Below are positions 44,001 through 53,326 of a stretch of 64,000 nt of DNA, in pieces. The notes beneath the pieces are model-generated. The model ran no database searches. It was not told the origin of the DNA and saw nothing but the letters and a program-made list of their open reading frames with translations. Positions within the stretch are counted from its first letter, which is position 1; the number at the start of each line of letters is the position of its first letter. The stretch comes from Streptomyces sp. MMG1121 (GTDB lineage Bacteria > Actinomycetota > Actinomycetes > Streptomycetales > Streptomycetaceae). The position numbers and the translations under genes were made by a program. The stretch is taken from NCBI RefSeq assembly GCF_001280015.1, contig NZ_LGDV01000063.1:62001-126000 (forward strand), read 5' to 3'.

Positions 44001-45392
44001 TCACGTCATCCAGCGGTCCGGGCGGGCGTCCCGGCGTCCGGTACGGGACCTCTCAGCCTGGTCGTACAGGAGCCGCACGGCCTCCCGGGCGTCCCGCTGC
44101 CGGGCCGTCACGGTCTTTCCGGCCCCGGTGTCCACATGCACGTCGGCGAGCCGCCAGAGACGCTGCCAGGGCCCCTGGCTCAGCCGTACGCTCTGCACCT
44201 TGGCGTGCGGGACCAGTGAGAGCCTGCGGCGCAGCAGACCGTGCCGGGTGGCGAACACCGTGTCCGTGACCGCCAGACGGTGGCCGCGCCACCACACCGG
44301 CACGCACCACCGGGCCCGCCCCGGCGGCCGCGACAGCGCCTGAGGCACCGTCACACCCGGCAGTACGCGCGCGATGACCGACTCGGCTACCGCGCGTGGC
44401 GCGACCGGTATCAGTACGGAGTTGGCGGACCCGGCCACGTCCAGTTCCACCCGCACCCAGCCGAGCCGCCGCCACAGCAGCGGTTCCACGATCCGCACGG
44501 TCTGCACCCGGCCGGGCGGCACCGTCTCGTGCGTACGGTCGAGCAGCCCGTGGTCGATGCGCAGCCCGTCCGGGGACTCGCCCACCTTCCAGTCGAACTC
44601 GGCGACGAACCGTCCCGCGCTCCTCGCGCCGGCCGCGCCGAACAGGGGCAGGGCGGTCGCCAGGACCGTCCACACGTTGTGGGTGGTGAGCCACAGCACG
44701 GTCGGCACGACGAGCGCGGCGCACAGCGAGCCCCAGGTGGCGCCCGTCAGCACCAGGGAGAGCATAAGCGCGCGCGGGGGCACGCGAAGCAGCTCGTGCG
44801 CCGGTGCTTCGCCGACTTCACGCGCTGTCTCGGGTGCGAAACCCGCCGCGCGCGCGAGCAGCTCCGCGCGCAGAGCACGCGCCTCCTGCTCACCCAGGAA
44901 GGCCAGTTCGTCCTTTTTGTCGGCTCCGACGACGTCGATGCGCAGCTTGGCGACGCCCGCCACGCGCGCGAGGAGCGGACGGGAGACGTCGACGGCCTGG
45001 ACGCGCTCCAGCCGGATGTGCGCGGTGCGCCGGAACAACAGGCCAGTCCGGATGCGCAGTTCGGACTCGGTGACCGCGAAGTGCGTGAACCACCAGGACA
45101 GAAAGCCGTACAGGCCGGCTACGGGCACCAGGACCGCGAGCCCCAACAGGAGCATGGTGTCGGTGAGCTTCGTCAGCTGCTCCTGCGCCCCGTTCGGGTC
45201 GTGCGCGGCCCAGCCGACGAGTACGGCGACCGGCGCCCACGCCCGCCGGAAGGGCGTGACCGGGTGCAGCCGGCGCTCGACCACGGCCGCGCGCCCCTCG
45301 GCACCTTGCCCGCCGTCCAGGACGGCATCGACGGCATCGGCGTGAGCGGCGTCCTTGGCGTCCGTGCCGTCGCCGTGGCCCGGGGCCGTCAC
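44001..45392 (-). CDS. Bacterial PH-domain (bPH2) membrane protein, YdbT-like
   Basis: 463 aa from a GTG overlapping the stop of the gene upstream (GTGA). Three bPH2-like modules separated by membrane helix pairs: [38 protein letters not shown], then [37 protein letters not shown], then [40 protein letters not shown]. YdbT proteins work with a smaller YdbS-like partner, here the coupled gene at 45389. Function is poorly known. Confidence 0.88.
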   Translation of the reverse strand: MTAPGHGDGTDAKDAAHADAVDAVLDGGQGAEGRAAVVERRLHPVTPFRRAWAPVAVLVGWAAHDPNGAQEQLTKLTDTMLLLGLAVLVPVAGLYGFLSWWFTHFAVTESELRIRTGLLFRRTAHIRLERVQAVDVSRPLLARVAGVAKLRIDVVGADKKDELAFLGEQEARALRAELLARAAGFAPETAREVGEAPAHELLRVPPRALMLSLVLTGATWGSLCAALVVPTVLWLTTHNVWTVLATALPLFGAAGARSAGRFVAEFDWKVGESPDGLRIDHGLLDRTHETVPPGRVQTVRIVEPLLWRRLGWVRVELDVAGSANSVLIPVAPRAVAESVIARVLPGVTVPQALSRPPGRARWCVPVWWRGHRLAVTDTVFATRHGLLRRRLSLVPHAKVQSVRLSQGPWQRLWRLADVHVDTGAGKTVTARQRDAREAVRLLYDQAERSRTGRRDARPDRWMT

Positions 45393-45892
45393 AGCCCCGC
45401 CGATCGAGCCTCGCCCAGCTCGGTGAGCCGGTCCCGCAGCCGTTCCGCCTCGGCCGGGTCCAGACCGGGGATGGTCGCGTCGGTCGCGGCGGCCGCCGTG
45501 TGCAGCTGCACGGTGGCCAGCCCGAAGCGCCGCTCCACCGGACCGGAGGTGACCTCCACCAGCTGCATCCGCCCGTACGGCACCACCGTCTCCTCGCGCC
45601 ACAGGACGCCACGGCTGATCAGCAGGTCGTCGGCGCGCTCGGCGTACCGCCACGAGCGCCAGTTGCGCCCCAGCAGCCGCCAGCACCACGCGGCGCACGC
45701 CACGGGCAGCAGCGCGAAGGCGCCCCACGCCGGCCCCGCGAGCAGGCCCGGCAGCAGGCCGGCGGCCAGCGCGAGCACCGCCGTCCACACCACGAGCAGC
45801 AGTCGGCGCATCCGCAGCAGCCCCGGCGGCAACGCCCGCCACATCGGCTCGTCCCCCGGTATCCCCGCCTCGAGCGGGCTCCCCGTTTCCAT
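45389..45892 (-). CDS. Bacterial PH-domain protein, YdbS-like
   Basis: 167 aa from ATG 45892 (TACGCT six bases upstream). Two helices ([39 protein letters not shown]) and one bPH2 domain ([46 protein letters not shown]). Coupled to the three-module YdbT-like gene downstream. Divergent from nuoD2. Confidence 0.87.
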   Translation of the reverse strand: METGSPLEAGIPGDEPMWRALPPGLLRMRRLLLVVWTAVLALAAGLLPGLLAGPAWGAFALLPVACAAWCWRLLGRNWRSWRYAERADDLLISRGVLWREETVVPYGRMQLVEVTSGPVERRFGLATVQLHTAAAATDATIPGLDPAEAERLRDRLTELGEARSAGL

Positions 45893-45923
45893 GGGGCCAG
45901 CGTACGTAGGGGAAACTGGGGCC

Positions 45924-47075
45924 ATGACTCCTACGACGGAGACCACGGTCGGGATCGGCGGCGCCGCGGAGAGCACCGACATGGTGCTCAACATCGGACC
46001 CCAGCACCCGTCCACGCACGGCGTCCTGCGGCTCAGGCTCGTGCTGGACGGGGAGCGGATCGTGCGCGCGGAGCCGGTGATCGGCTACATGCACCGCGGC
46101 GCCGAGAAGCTCTTCGAGGCGCGCGACTACCGGCAGATCATCGTGCTCGCCAATCGCCACGACTGGCTGTCGGCGTTCTCGAACGAGCTGGGTGTGGTCC
46201 TCGCGGTGGAGCGGATGCTCGGCATGGAGGTGCCCGTGCGGGCGGTGTGGACGCGCACGCTGCTCGCCGAGCTGAACCGGGTGCTGAACCACCTGATGTT
46301 CCTCGGCTCCTACCCGCTGGAGCTGGGTGGCATCACCCCGGTGTTCTACGCGTTCCGTGAGCGCGAGGTGCTCCAGAACGTGATGGAGGAGGTCTCCGGC
46401 GGGCGCATGCACTACATGTTCAACCGCGTCGGCGGCCTCAAGGAGGACCTGCCGGCCGGCTGGACCGCACGCGCGCGTGCCGCCGTCGCCGCCGTGCGCT
46501 CCCGCATGGACGTCTTCGACGACCTGGTGCTCGGCAACGAGATCTTCCGGGGGCGCACGCGCCGTGTGGGCGCGCTGGCGCCGGAGGCCGTGCACGCCTA
46601 CGGCGTGAGCGGGCCCATCGCGCGCGCTTCGGGGGTCGACTTCGACCTGCGCCGCGACGAGCCGTACCTGGCCTACGGGGACCTCCAGGACACCCTGAAG
46701 GTCGCCACCCGGAGCGAGGGCGACTGCCTCGCCCGTTTCGAGGTGCTCCTGGAGCAGACCCACAACGCGCTCGACCTCGCCGACGCCTGTCTGGACCGGC
46801 TCGTCGAGCTGCCGCCGGGACCGATCAACCAGCGGCTGCCGAAGGTCCTGAAGGCGCCCGAGGGGCACACGTACGCGTGGACCGAGAACCCGCTCGGCAT
46901 CAACGGCTACTACCTGGTCAGCAAGGGCGAGAAGACGCCGTACCGGCTGAAGCTGCGCTCGGCGTCGTACAACAACATCCAGGCGCTGACCGAGCTGCTG
47001 CCGGGGACGCTGGTGGCGGACATGGTGGCGATCCTCGGGTCGCTGTTCTTCGTGGTCGGCGACATCGACAAGTAG
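45924..47075 (+). CDS. nuoD2: NuoD-like subunit, orphan copy outside the nuo operon
   Basis: 383 aa. [50 protein letters not shown] and [29 protein letters not shown] are the conserved 49-kDa/NuoD blocks near the quinone site. Full length and intact. Other nuo genes are absent here, so it is a paralogue of the NuoD in the complex I operon. The Arg in MHRGAEKL is the residue dimethylated by NDUFAF7 in mitochondria, and a NDUFAF7-type gene is the next one. Confidence 0.92.
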   Translation: MTPTTETTVGIGGAAESTDMVLNIGPQHPSTHGVLRLRLVLDGERIVRAEPVIGYMHRGAEKLFEARDYRQIIVLANRHDWLSAFSNELGVVLAVERMLGMEVPVRAVWTRTLLAELNRVLNHLMFLGSYPLELGGITPVFYAFREREVLQNVMEEVSGGRMHYMFNRVGGLKEDLPAGWTARARAAVAAVRSRMDVFDDLVLGNEIFRGRTRRVGALAPEAVHAYGVSGPIARASGVDFDLRRDEPYLAYGDLQDTLKVATRSEGDCLARFEVLLEQTHNALDLADACLDRLVELPPGPINQRLPKVLKAPEGHTYAWTENPLGINGYYLVSKGEKTPYRLKLRSASYNNIQALTELLPGTLVADMVAILGSLFFVVGDIDK

Positions 47076-47092
47076 CCCGCTGCGACCAGCGG

Positions 47093-48301
47093 CTAGGGGC
47101 CGGGTGCCAGCGGGTTCGGGATGCAGACCGACTGGACCAGCCAGCCGAAGTCGCCGAGGCCGCCGGGCGCGGTGAGTTCACCGGCCTCTCCGGCGCTCGC
47201 GAGGGCACGGACGTAGGCGGAGGGGTCGGTGGAGGCCAGTGCGAGCGGGGGGCGTGCGCCGGTGATGTCCAGGGCGTGGAGGGCAGCGCGTTGTGTGAGC
47301 AGGCGCGCTGGAGACAGCGAGCGCGCCGTGTGGTGGGGCGCGTGCGCTGTGTTCGGGGGCGTGCGGAGAGCGGACGGCGCCTCGAAAGATGCGCGCGTGG
47401 TGTTCTGGGACGTATACGCCCCCGCGGGGAGCGTGTGCGCCGTGTCGGGAGGCGTGCACGGCGCGCCGTGCCGGGCGTACAGCCTGGGTGCCGCCGCGCA
47501 CGCGTCCAGCGCGACGTGCGCCGTGATGTCGCACGACCCGTCCGGCACAGGCGCCGTCTCGCGCCCCTCCCGGAAGCCGGTGAGCGTACCGAACGGGGGG
47601 CGCGTGTCGATGGTGTGCGCGTAGTCCACGGCCACCGCGAGCCCGCGCACCACCCGGTCCACCACCGACGCCCAGGCCAGGTCCCGGGGCAGCCCGATCT
47701 CCGCGCGCAGCCCCTCCTCGGCGGGCAGTGGCCACCACTGGGCGAGCCAGTCCGCCTCGGCGCCCGTCACGGGCTCCCCGAGCCGTTCGGTGCCGTCCTC
47801 CGCGACGAGGACCAGCCGGGGCACGCCGGAGGAATCGACCTCGGCGACGTCCACGGGCACGTTGTCCAGCCACTCGTTGGCGAAGAGCAGCCCGGTGACG
47901 GCGGCCGGGGGTGCGGCGAGCCAGGTGATGCGGGCGTCCAGGCCGGGCGGACGGGCGGCCAGTTCGACGGCGTACCCGCGCGCGCGTGCGGCCGTCTCGG
48001 CCGGCAGGGCGGCGAGCACCCCCGTGACCAGTTCGCCCCGCCCCGCGCCCATGTCGACGAAGTCCAGCACCGCGGGCCGCCCCAGGGCCTCGTCCACCCG
48101 GCACAGCAGCCCCGCCACGGCCCGTGCGAACAGCGGGGAGGCGTGCACGGACGTACGGAAGTGACCGGCCGGGCCTTCCGGACGCCGGTAGAAGCCGCCG
48201 GGCCCGTACAGCGCGGCCTCGGCCGCCGCGCGCCAGCCGTGCTCGCCGCCGTTCCCGTCGCCGGGGGCAGGTTCCGCTTCCCGCGCCGTTCCATCCGTCA
48301 C
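47093..48301 (-). CDS. SAM-dependent methyltransferase, MidA/NDUFAF7 family
   Basis: 402 aa, GTG 48301, TAGTCT six bases upstream (leaderless). Class I fold of the DUF185/MidA family: [19 protein letters not shown], motif [31 protein letters not shown] (the ANExLD motif), [21 protein letters not shown]. The mitochondrial relative methylates Arg of the 49-kDa complex I subunit. Converges on nuoD2 with 17 bp between stops. A Thr/Pro/Ala-rich insertion of about 55 residues (near 285-340) interrupts the C-terminal half. Confidence 0.87.
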   Translation of the reverse strand: MTDGTAREAEPAPGDGNGGEHGWRAAAEAALYGPGGFYRRPEGPAGHFRTSVHASPLFARAVAGLLCRVDEALGRPAVLDFVDMGAGRGELVTGVLAALPAETAARARGYAVELAARPPGLDARITWLAAPPAAVTGLLFANEWLDNVPVDVAEVDSSGVPRLVLVAEDGTERLGEPVTGAEADWLAQWWPLPAEEGLRAEIGLPRDLAWASVVDRVVRGLAVAVDYAHTIDTRPPFGTLTGFREGRETAPVPDGSCDITAHVALDACAAAPRLYARHGAPCTPPDTAHTLPAGAYTSQNTTRASFEAPSALRTPPNTAHAPHHTARSLSPARLLTQRAALHALDITGARPPLALASTDPSAYVRALASAGEAGELTAPGGLGDFGWLVQSVCIPNPLAPGP

Positions 48302-48419
48302 CGGAACAGACTAGGCGCACAGATGATCACTTCCTCCACCTTGCGGAGTACGCGCACCGCGTGTGGATCGGTCCTCCGGTTGACCCCTGCACGCATCTCG
48401 TTTCCCTACTCTGGGTTAC

Positions 48420-49625
48420 GTGCAGCGCCTCTACGACTTCCTCCGCCGCCACCCGACCTGGGTCGACACCTTCTGGGCCGTCGTCCTGCTCGGGCTGTCC
48501 GGCGTGAGCGTGGTCAGTCTGCACGGGGTGCCAGGGCACCACGGGACGATCGCCACAGCGGCGATCGTGTCCGTCGTCCTGTGCGTCGTCGTCGCGCTGC
48601 GCCGCCGTTACCCGGAGCCGATGCTGCTCGTCGCGTGCGCGACCGGACTGGCCCAGCTCGTCCTGGACGTCGAGACGACGGTCGCCGACTTCGCGATGCT
48701 GGTGATCACGTACACGGTCGCGGCGATCGGCGCCCGCTGGGCCTCACGGCTCGCGCTCTCCGTCAGCCTCGTCGCGGCGGCCCTCGCGCAGCTCCGCTGG
48801 CCGGCCGAGCACTCCGGGTTCGTCGGACAGGTCGCCATCGCGGTCTTCCAGACGGTGCCCTTCGCACTCGCCTGGGTGCTCGGTGACTCCATGCGGACCC
48901 GGCGCGCCTACTTCGCCCAGCTGGAAGAGCGCGCGGCACGTCTGGAGAAGGAGCGCGAGGCGCAGGCGAAGGTCGCGGTCGCGGCCGAGCGCGCCCGTAT
49001 CGCGCGCGAGCTGCACGATGTCGTCGCGCACAACGTGTCGGTGATGGTGGTGCAGGCCGATGGTGCCGCCTACGTCCTCGACGCCGCTCCCGACCAGGCC
49101 AAGAAGGCCCTGGAGACGATCTCCTCCACCGGCCGGCAGGCCCTCGCCGAGATGCGCCGCCTGCTGGGCGTACTGCGCACCGGGGAGCACCAGGAGGGCG
49201 GGGAGTACGTTCCGCAGCCCGATGTCGAGCAGATCGACGACCTCATCGAGCAGTGCCGCACTTCCGGGCTGCCGGTCGACTTCAAGGTCGAGGGCACCCC
49301 GCGACCGCTGCCCAGCGGCGTGGAGCTGACCGCGTACCGCATCGTGCAGGAGGCGCTCACCAACACGCGCAAGCACGGCGGCCCCAACGCGGGCGCGAGC
49401 GTGCGGCTGGTCTACTTCGACGACGGGCTCGGCCTGCTGGTCGAGGACGACGGCAAGGGAGCCCCGCACGAGCTGTACGAGGAGGGCGGCGCCGACGGCC
49501 AGGGGCACGGTCTGATCGGCATGCGCGAGCGGGTCGGCATGGTCGGCGGCACGCTGGACGCGGGCCCGCGCCCGGGCGGAGGATTCCGCATCAGCGTCCT
49601 GCTCCCGCTCAAACCGGCGCACTGA
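48420..49625 (+). CDS. Two-component sensor histidine kinase (HisKA_3)
   Basis: 401 aa. About five membrane helices in residues 14-155, no large extracellular domain, then a linker helix and DHp box ERARIARELHDVVAHNVSV with H199, and a HATPase domain with QEALTNTRKHG, VEDDGKG and GHGLIGMRERVGMVGG. GTG 48420 follows TACTCT by seven bases (leaderless). Pairs with the LuxR-type response regulator 113 bp downstream. Signal unknown; short-helix sensor types tend to sense membrane stress. Confidence 0.95.
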   Translation: MQRLYDFLRRHPTWVDTFWAVVLLGLSGVSVVSLHGVPGHHGTIATAAIVSVVLCVVVALRRRYPEPMLLVACATGLAQLVLDVETTVADFAMLVITYTVAAIGARWASRLALSVSLVAAALAQLRWPAEHSGFVGQVAIAVFQTVPFALAWVLGDSMRTRRAYFAQLEERAARLEKEREAQAKVAVAAERARIARELHDVVAHNVSVMVVQADGAAYVLDAAPDQAKKALETISSTGRQALAEMRRLLGVLRTGEHQEGGEYVPQPDVEQIDDLIEQCRTSGLPVDFKVEGTPRPLPSGVELTAYRIVQEALTNTRKHGGPNAGASVRLVYFDDGLGLLVEDDGKGAPHELYEEGGADGQGHGLIGMRERVGMVGGTLDAGPRPGGGFRISVLLPLKPAH

Positions 49626-49738
49626 CACGCGCACGCGCCCCGATTGACACCTGTAAGCCGTAGCCGGCAGGTGAGCCGCAGACCGGCGAGCCGATACTCG
49701 TAAGCCCCGTCCCGCCCGCCCCGAAGGAAAGAGGCCCG

Positions 49739-50410
49739 ATGACGATCCGCGTGATGCTCGTCGACGACCAGGTGCTGCTGCGCACCGGGTTCCGGATGGT
49801 GCTGGCCGCCCAGCCGGACATGGAGGTCGTCGCGGAGGCGGGCGACGGTGTCGAGGCCCTGCAGGTGCTGCGCACGACCTCGGTCGACGTCGTCCTGATG
49901 GATGTCCGCATGCCGAAGCTGGACGGGGTGGAGACCACTCGGCGGATCTGTGCGGAGCCGGGCGCGCCGAAGGTACTGATCCTGACCACGTTCGACCTGG
50001 ACGAGTACGCCTTCTCCGGGCTGAAGGCGGGCGCCTCCGGGTTCATGCTCAAGGACGTGCCGCCCGGTGAGCTGCTGACCGCCATCCGTTCCGTGCACAG
50101 CGGTGACGCCGTCGTGGCGCCCTCCACCACCCGGCGGCTGCTGGACCGCTTCGCGCCGATGCTGCCCTCCAGCGGCAAGGAGCCGCAGCACAAGGAGCTG
50201 GAGCGGCTCACCGACCGGGAGCGGGAGGTGATGGTGCTGGTCGCGCAGGGCCTGTCGAACGGGGAGATCGCGGCCCGGCTGGTGCTGAGCGAGGCGACGG
50301 TGAAGACCCATGTGGGCCGGATCCTGACCAAGCTCGGTCTGCGCGACCGGGTGCAGGTGGTGGTGCTGGCGTACGAGACCGGCCTGGTGCGCGCGGGCGG
50401 GCACGGCTGA
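49739..50410 (+). CDS. LuxR/NarL-family response regulator
   Basis: 223 aa. Receiver domain with LVDDQ at 8-11, phosphoacceptor D55 in VVLMDVRMPK, T83 and K105 (GFMLKDV). C-terminal LuxR HTH: LTDREREVMVLVAQGLSNGEIAARLVLSEATVKTHVGRILTKLGLRDRVQ. GAAAGAGG before the ATG. Cognate partner of the preceding kinase. Confidence 0.96.
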   Translation: MTIRVMLVDDQVLLRTGFRMVLAAQPDMEVVAEAGDGVEALQVLRTTSVDVVLMDVRMPKLDGVETTRRICAEPGAPKVLILTTFDLDEYAFSGLKAGASGFMLKDVPPGELLTAIRSVHSGDAVVAPSTTRRLLDRFAPMLPSSGKEPQHKELERLTDREREVMVLVAQGLSNGEIAARLVLSEATVKTHVGRILTKLGLRDRVQVVVLAYETGLVRAGGHG

Positions 50411-50431
50411 GATCGCCCGGGGAGGCGGGAA

Positions 50432-51535
50432 TCAGCGCAGGACGCCCTCGATGAAGTCGCTGCCCAGCCGGGCCACCGCGGACAGGTTCAGCTGGTGCTG
50501 GACGTACCGCCCGCGGCGGCAGTCGGTGATCAGGCCCGCCTTCTTCAGCACCGCGAGGTGCCGGGATATCTCGGGGGCCGACATGCCGTGCGCGTCGGCC
50601 AGCTCGCCCGTGGTGTGCGGGGCCCGCGCGAGATGCCGGCACAGCCGCATCCGCACCGGGTGGGCCAGTGCCTCCAGGCGGCGCGTGAGCTGTTCGACGG
50701 ACGGGGCCTGCGGGCGGGAGCCGCTCGCCGGGTAGGTGATCGAGGGCTGCCAGCCGAACCGGTGCAGCACCAGGACGTGCGGCCAGCCGAGGCTGGTCGG
50801 CACCAGGACCAGGCTGCCGTCGCCCGTGGCGGTGCGGCCCACCGAGAGCTTGTCGACCGTGATGAGTGCGGCCTCCTCGTCCAGCGAGATGGCCTCGGAC
50901 AGGGACGCGAGGGCTTCGCCGAGGCCCTTGCGGCGCAACAGCTCGGTCTTGTGCCGGGCGTCGGCGGCGAGCTGGGGCTGGATACGGGCCCAGGTGTCGG
51001 CGAAGAAGGCCTCGTCGCAGTCGAGCATCAGCTGCCGGAACCACGCGCGGACGACCGGCGGGTCTTCCAGCAGCCGGCGCGCGAACTGCTCCTGTACGGC
51101 CCCGCGCGCGGCGGCCAGCTCCAGGGAGCGGCGGCGCAGCTCCGGGTCGTCCAGCAGTGAGGGTTCCTGGAGGTCGTAGCGCAGTTGGCAGGTGAACTCC
51201 AGTGCGGCGTTGACGAACTGTTCGTCCGTCAGCTTGTCCAGCAGGTCCAGCTCCTCGGCGAGGGTGGCGCCGGGCGGCGTGCGCCGGCCGGGGATGCCGG
51301 CGAACGGGGCGAAGACGTCCGAGAACGTCGTACGCCACAGGAAGTCGGCCTCGCACAGCCGGTCGGCCAGCCGGGGGTCCAGCCGGGACGAGACGGCGGT
51401 CGCCCAGCCCTGCAGGTCGGGGTGGTGGCCGGGTTCGCTGAGCGCGTGCAGAGCCATCCCCAGCTCCGCCAGCGGGGAGGGCACGACCGAGATCCGCTCG
51501 GGCGGCAGTCCGGTGATGTCGATGGTCACGCTCAT
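50432..51535 (-). CDS. ArsR-like HTH protein with a large N-terminal domain (DUF5937)
   Basis: 367 aa. Unusual order: about 265 residues of sensory DUF5937-like domain (ISVVPSPLAELGMALHALSEPGHHP, AFFADTWARIQPQLAADARHK), then a C-terminal ArsR winged helix EQLTRRLEALAHPVRMRLCRHLARAP, HGMSAPEISRHLAVLKKAGL and RRGRYVQHQL. The start lies 37 bp from a 27-bp dyad that is shared with the divergent 68-aa gene and is its likely target. Confidence 0.88.
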   Translation of the reverse strand: MSVTIDITGLPPERISVVPSPLAELGMALHALSEPGHHPDLQGWATAVSSRLDPRLADRLCEADFLWRTTFSDVFAPFAGIPGRRTPPGATLAEELDLLDKLTDEQFVNAALEFTCQLRYDLQEPSLLDDPELRRRSLELAAARGAVQEQFARRLLEDPPVVRAWFRQLMLDCDEAFFADTWARIQPQLAADARHKTELLRRKGLGEALASLSEAISLDEEAALITVDKLSVGRTATGDGSLVLVPTSLGWPHVLVLHRFGWQPSITYPASGSRPQAPSVEQLTRRLEALAHPVRMRLCRHLARAPHTTGELADAHGMSAPEISRHLAVLKKAGLITDCRRGRYVQHQLNLSAVARLGSDFIEGVLR

Positions 51536-51571
51536 GCGTCCATCCTGCCCCGGCCCACTGACAGCGGCGCC

Positions 51572-51598
51572 GTGGATTGACGGCAGCTGTCAATCCAC
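51572..51598. promoter_or_regulatory. Operator-like dyad between DUF5937 regulator and small ORF
   Basis: GTGGATTGAC-GGCAGCT-GTCAATCCAC is a perfect 10-7-10 inverted repeat in the divergent intergenic region. It contains TTGAC on both strands, so it probably overlaps -35 elements. The adjacent ArsR-like protein is the obvious binder. Confidence 0.7.
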
Positions 51599-51696
51599 GG
51601 GACATCGGCACCCGGCTCGACCAGGCTGAATGCACCGGGGCAGCCGCGGAGCCCGATCAGCCACAGATCAGCCACGTCCCGAGAAGGCGAACCGCC

Positions 51697-51903
51697 ATGA
51701 GCATCACCCAGCAGTACCTCCTCGACAGTTACCGTGCGCGCGTGCTCGGCGAACCCGAGCCGCCCGCGCCCGGCCGGCACGACGCCGACCTGGTGCGCGA
51801 AGTGCGCGACCACCGGCGTTTCAACGCCGTCATCGCCGAACGACCGGCGCGCGGGCGCGTGCGCTACGTCCTGCGCCGGTGGTTGCGCCCGCGCGCGCTG
51901 TGA
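51697..51903 (+). CDS. Small hypothetical protein
   Basis: 68 aa starting MSITQQYLLDSYRARVLGEP, Arg-rich toward the end (VRYVLRRWLRPRAL). GAGAAGG lies about ten bases before the ATG. Codon use is typical Streptomyces (G/C third positions). It is probably controlled through the dyad at 51572-51598. I do not recognise a family; the amphipathic basic end could bind nucleic acid or membrane. Confidence 0.6.
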   Translation: MSITQQYLLDSYRARVLGEPEPPAPGRHDADLVREVRDHRRFNAVIAERPARGRVRYVLRRWLRPRAL

Positions 51904-51978
51904 TCACAGGCCCCTGTTGCTTTGCGATCACAGGCCCCCGTGCTCTGTGATGACGGGCCCCGTGCGCTGTGATCACAG
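51898..51978. repeat. Four TGTGATCACA-type palindromes at 22-24 bp spacing
   Basis: CTGTGATCACAG at 51898-51909, TGCGATCACAG near 51923-51933, CTGTGATGACGG near 51945-51956 and CTGTGATCACAG at 51967-51978, separated by (G)GCCCC/CGTG-rich spacers. The first spans the end of the 68-aa gene and the last covers the stop of the aldolase-like gene. They may fold into a convergent terminator or be protein sites spaced about two helical turns. Confidence 0.6.
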
Positions 51979-53130
51979 CGGGGGCAGGTGGGTCACGAAG
52001 TCGGCGACGGCCGCCCGTACGTCGTCCGCCGTCCACTCCAGGCCCTCCGCGCCGACCGTGACCTCCGTGTACGCCAGGTCCGGTCCGCCGTGGTCCCAGC
52101 CCCGCGCGAACAGCAGGACCGAGGTCTCCTCCGCCTGCCGCACGGCCGCCTCGGCCACCACGCCCGGGTCGTACGGCAGCCAGACCCGGAACTCGTGGGT
52201 GTGCGGCACCCCGGGGTGCACGCGGGCCCACGGGACGCCCGCCTCGGCGAACCCCTCGCGCAGCGCGGCGGCCACCACGCGCGCGTGCCGCACGTAGTCG
52301 GGCAGCCGGGGCAGCTCCGTCTCGAGTCCGGCGAGCGCGGACAGCACGGTCGGGAACTGCTGGAAGACCATCCCGCCGTACCGGTGCCGCCAGGCCCGCG
52401 CGTCCTCGATCAGCGTCTTCGGGCCGGCCAGCGCGGCACCGCCGAAGCCGCCGAGGGACTTGTAGAACGACACGTAGACGGTGTCGGCGAGGCCGGCGAT
52501 CTCCTCCAGGGGGCGGCCGAGGTGCTCCGTGCACTCCCACAGGCGCGCGCCGTCGAAGTGCACCACCGCGTCGCGCTCCCGCGCGGCCTCGACGACCTCG
52601 GTCAGCTCCTCCCAGGTGGGCAGGACGTAGCCGGCGTCCCTGAGGGGCAGTTCCAGCATCAGCGTGCCGAAGGGCTCTTCCAAGGTGCGTATCTCGGCGG
52701 CCGTGGGCAGCCGGGGTTCGCTGGTCACCTGTACCGGGCGCAATCCGCTGACCTGGCTGAACGCGTTCCGTTCATGCACTTCGGGGTGGGCGAGGCCGTG
52801 CAGGGCGACCGTGGGGTCGCCGGTGCGGGCGGCCCAGCAGCGCAGGGCCACCTGCTGGGCCATCGTGCCGGTCGGGAAGAACGCGGCGGCCTCCGTGCCG
52901 AGCAGCGCGGCGACCCGCCCCTCCAGGGCGCCCACGATCCGGTCCCCGTAGATGTCGGCCCGCTCGTCGAGGTCGTAGACCTCGGGTGCCGTCCGCGTCA
53001 GCCAGTCCAGGCGTTCGCGGATCGTGCCCTCGAAAGGGGCGCGCCGCAGCACGCGCCGCGCCTGTTTGCAGGCGGCCACCCGGCGCTCGTACCGCGCCCG
53101 CCGCTGGTCCTGCTCAGCCGTATCGCTCAT
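51973..53130 (-). CDS. Threonine aldolase-like PLP enzyme (beta-eliminating lyase family)
   Basis: 385 aa from ATG 53130; upstream in-frame ATGs lack signal. Fold type I features: FFPTGTMAQQVALRCW, LELPLRDAGYVLPTWEELTEVVEAARER, HFDGARLWE (Asp that pairs with PLP) and lysine in YVSFYKSLGGFGGAALAG. Low-specificity aldolases split threonine to glycine and acetaldehyde. The N-terminal 50 residues (RRARYERRVAACKQARRVLRR) are longer and more basic than usual, so another amino acid lyase activity is possible. Confidence 0.85.
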   Translation of the reverse strand: MSDTAEQDQRRARYERRVAACKQARRVLRRAPFEGTIRERLDWLTRTAPEVYDLDERADIYGDRIVGALEGRVAALLGTEAAAFFPTGTMAQQVALRCWAARTGDPTVALHGLAHPEVHERNAFSQVSGLRPVQVTSEPRLPTAAEIRTLEEPFGTLMLELPLRDAGYVLPTWEELTEVVEAARERDAVVHFDGARLWECTEHLGRPLEEIAGLADTVYVSFYKSLGGFGGAALAGPKTLIEDARAWRHRYGGMVFQQFPTVLSALAGLETELPRLPDYVRHARVVAAALREGFAEAGVPWARVHPGVPHTHEFRVWLPYDPGVVAEAAVRQAEETSVLLFARGWDHGGPDLAYTEVTVGAEGLEWTADDVRAAVADFVTHLPPL

Positions 53131-53326
53131 GGCGGCGATCATCCCGCGCCCCGGCCACGCCCGACACCGGGTTTTCCGCGTCGCTAGGCCGCCCTGGCGG
53201 GGTGGCGAAACCCACAGCCTGTGGACAACCGGCCGCCCCCGCACTCGATAGCGTTAACATGACGAGAAATCGTCCGGTACATCGTCCGGTACCCAGAGCG
53301 GACTGGAACGGGAAGGCCGCCGTCGC

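Noticed and set aside
51898..51978. Cyclic-AMP receptor-type sites
   Set aside because: The Crp site needs TGTGA-N6-TCACA; here the halves are fused as TGTGATCACA.
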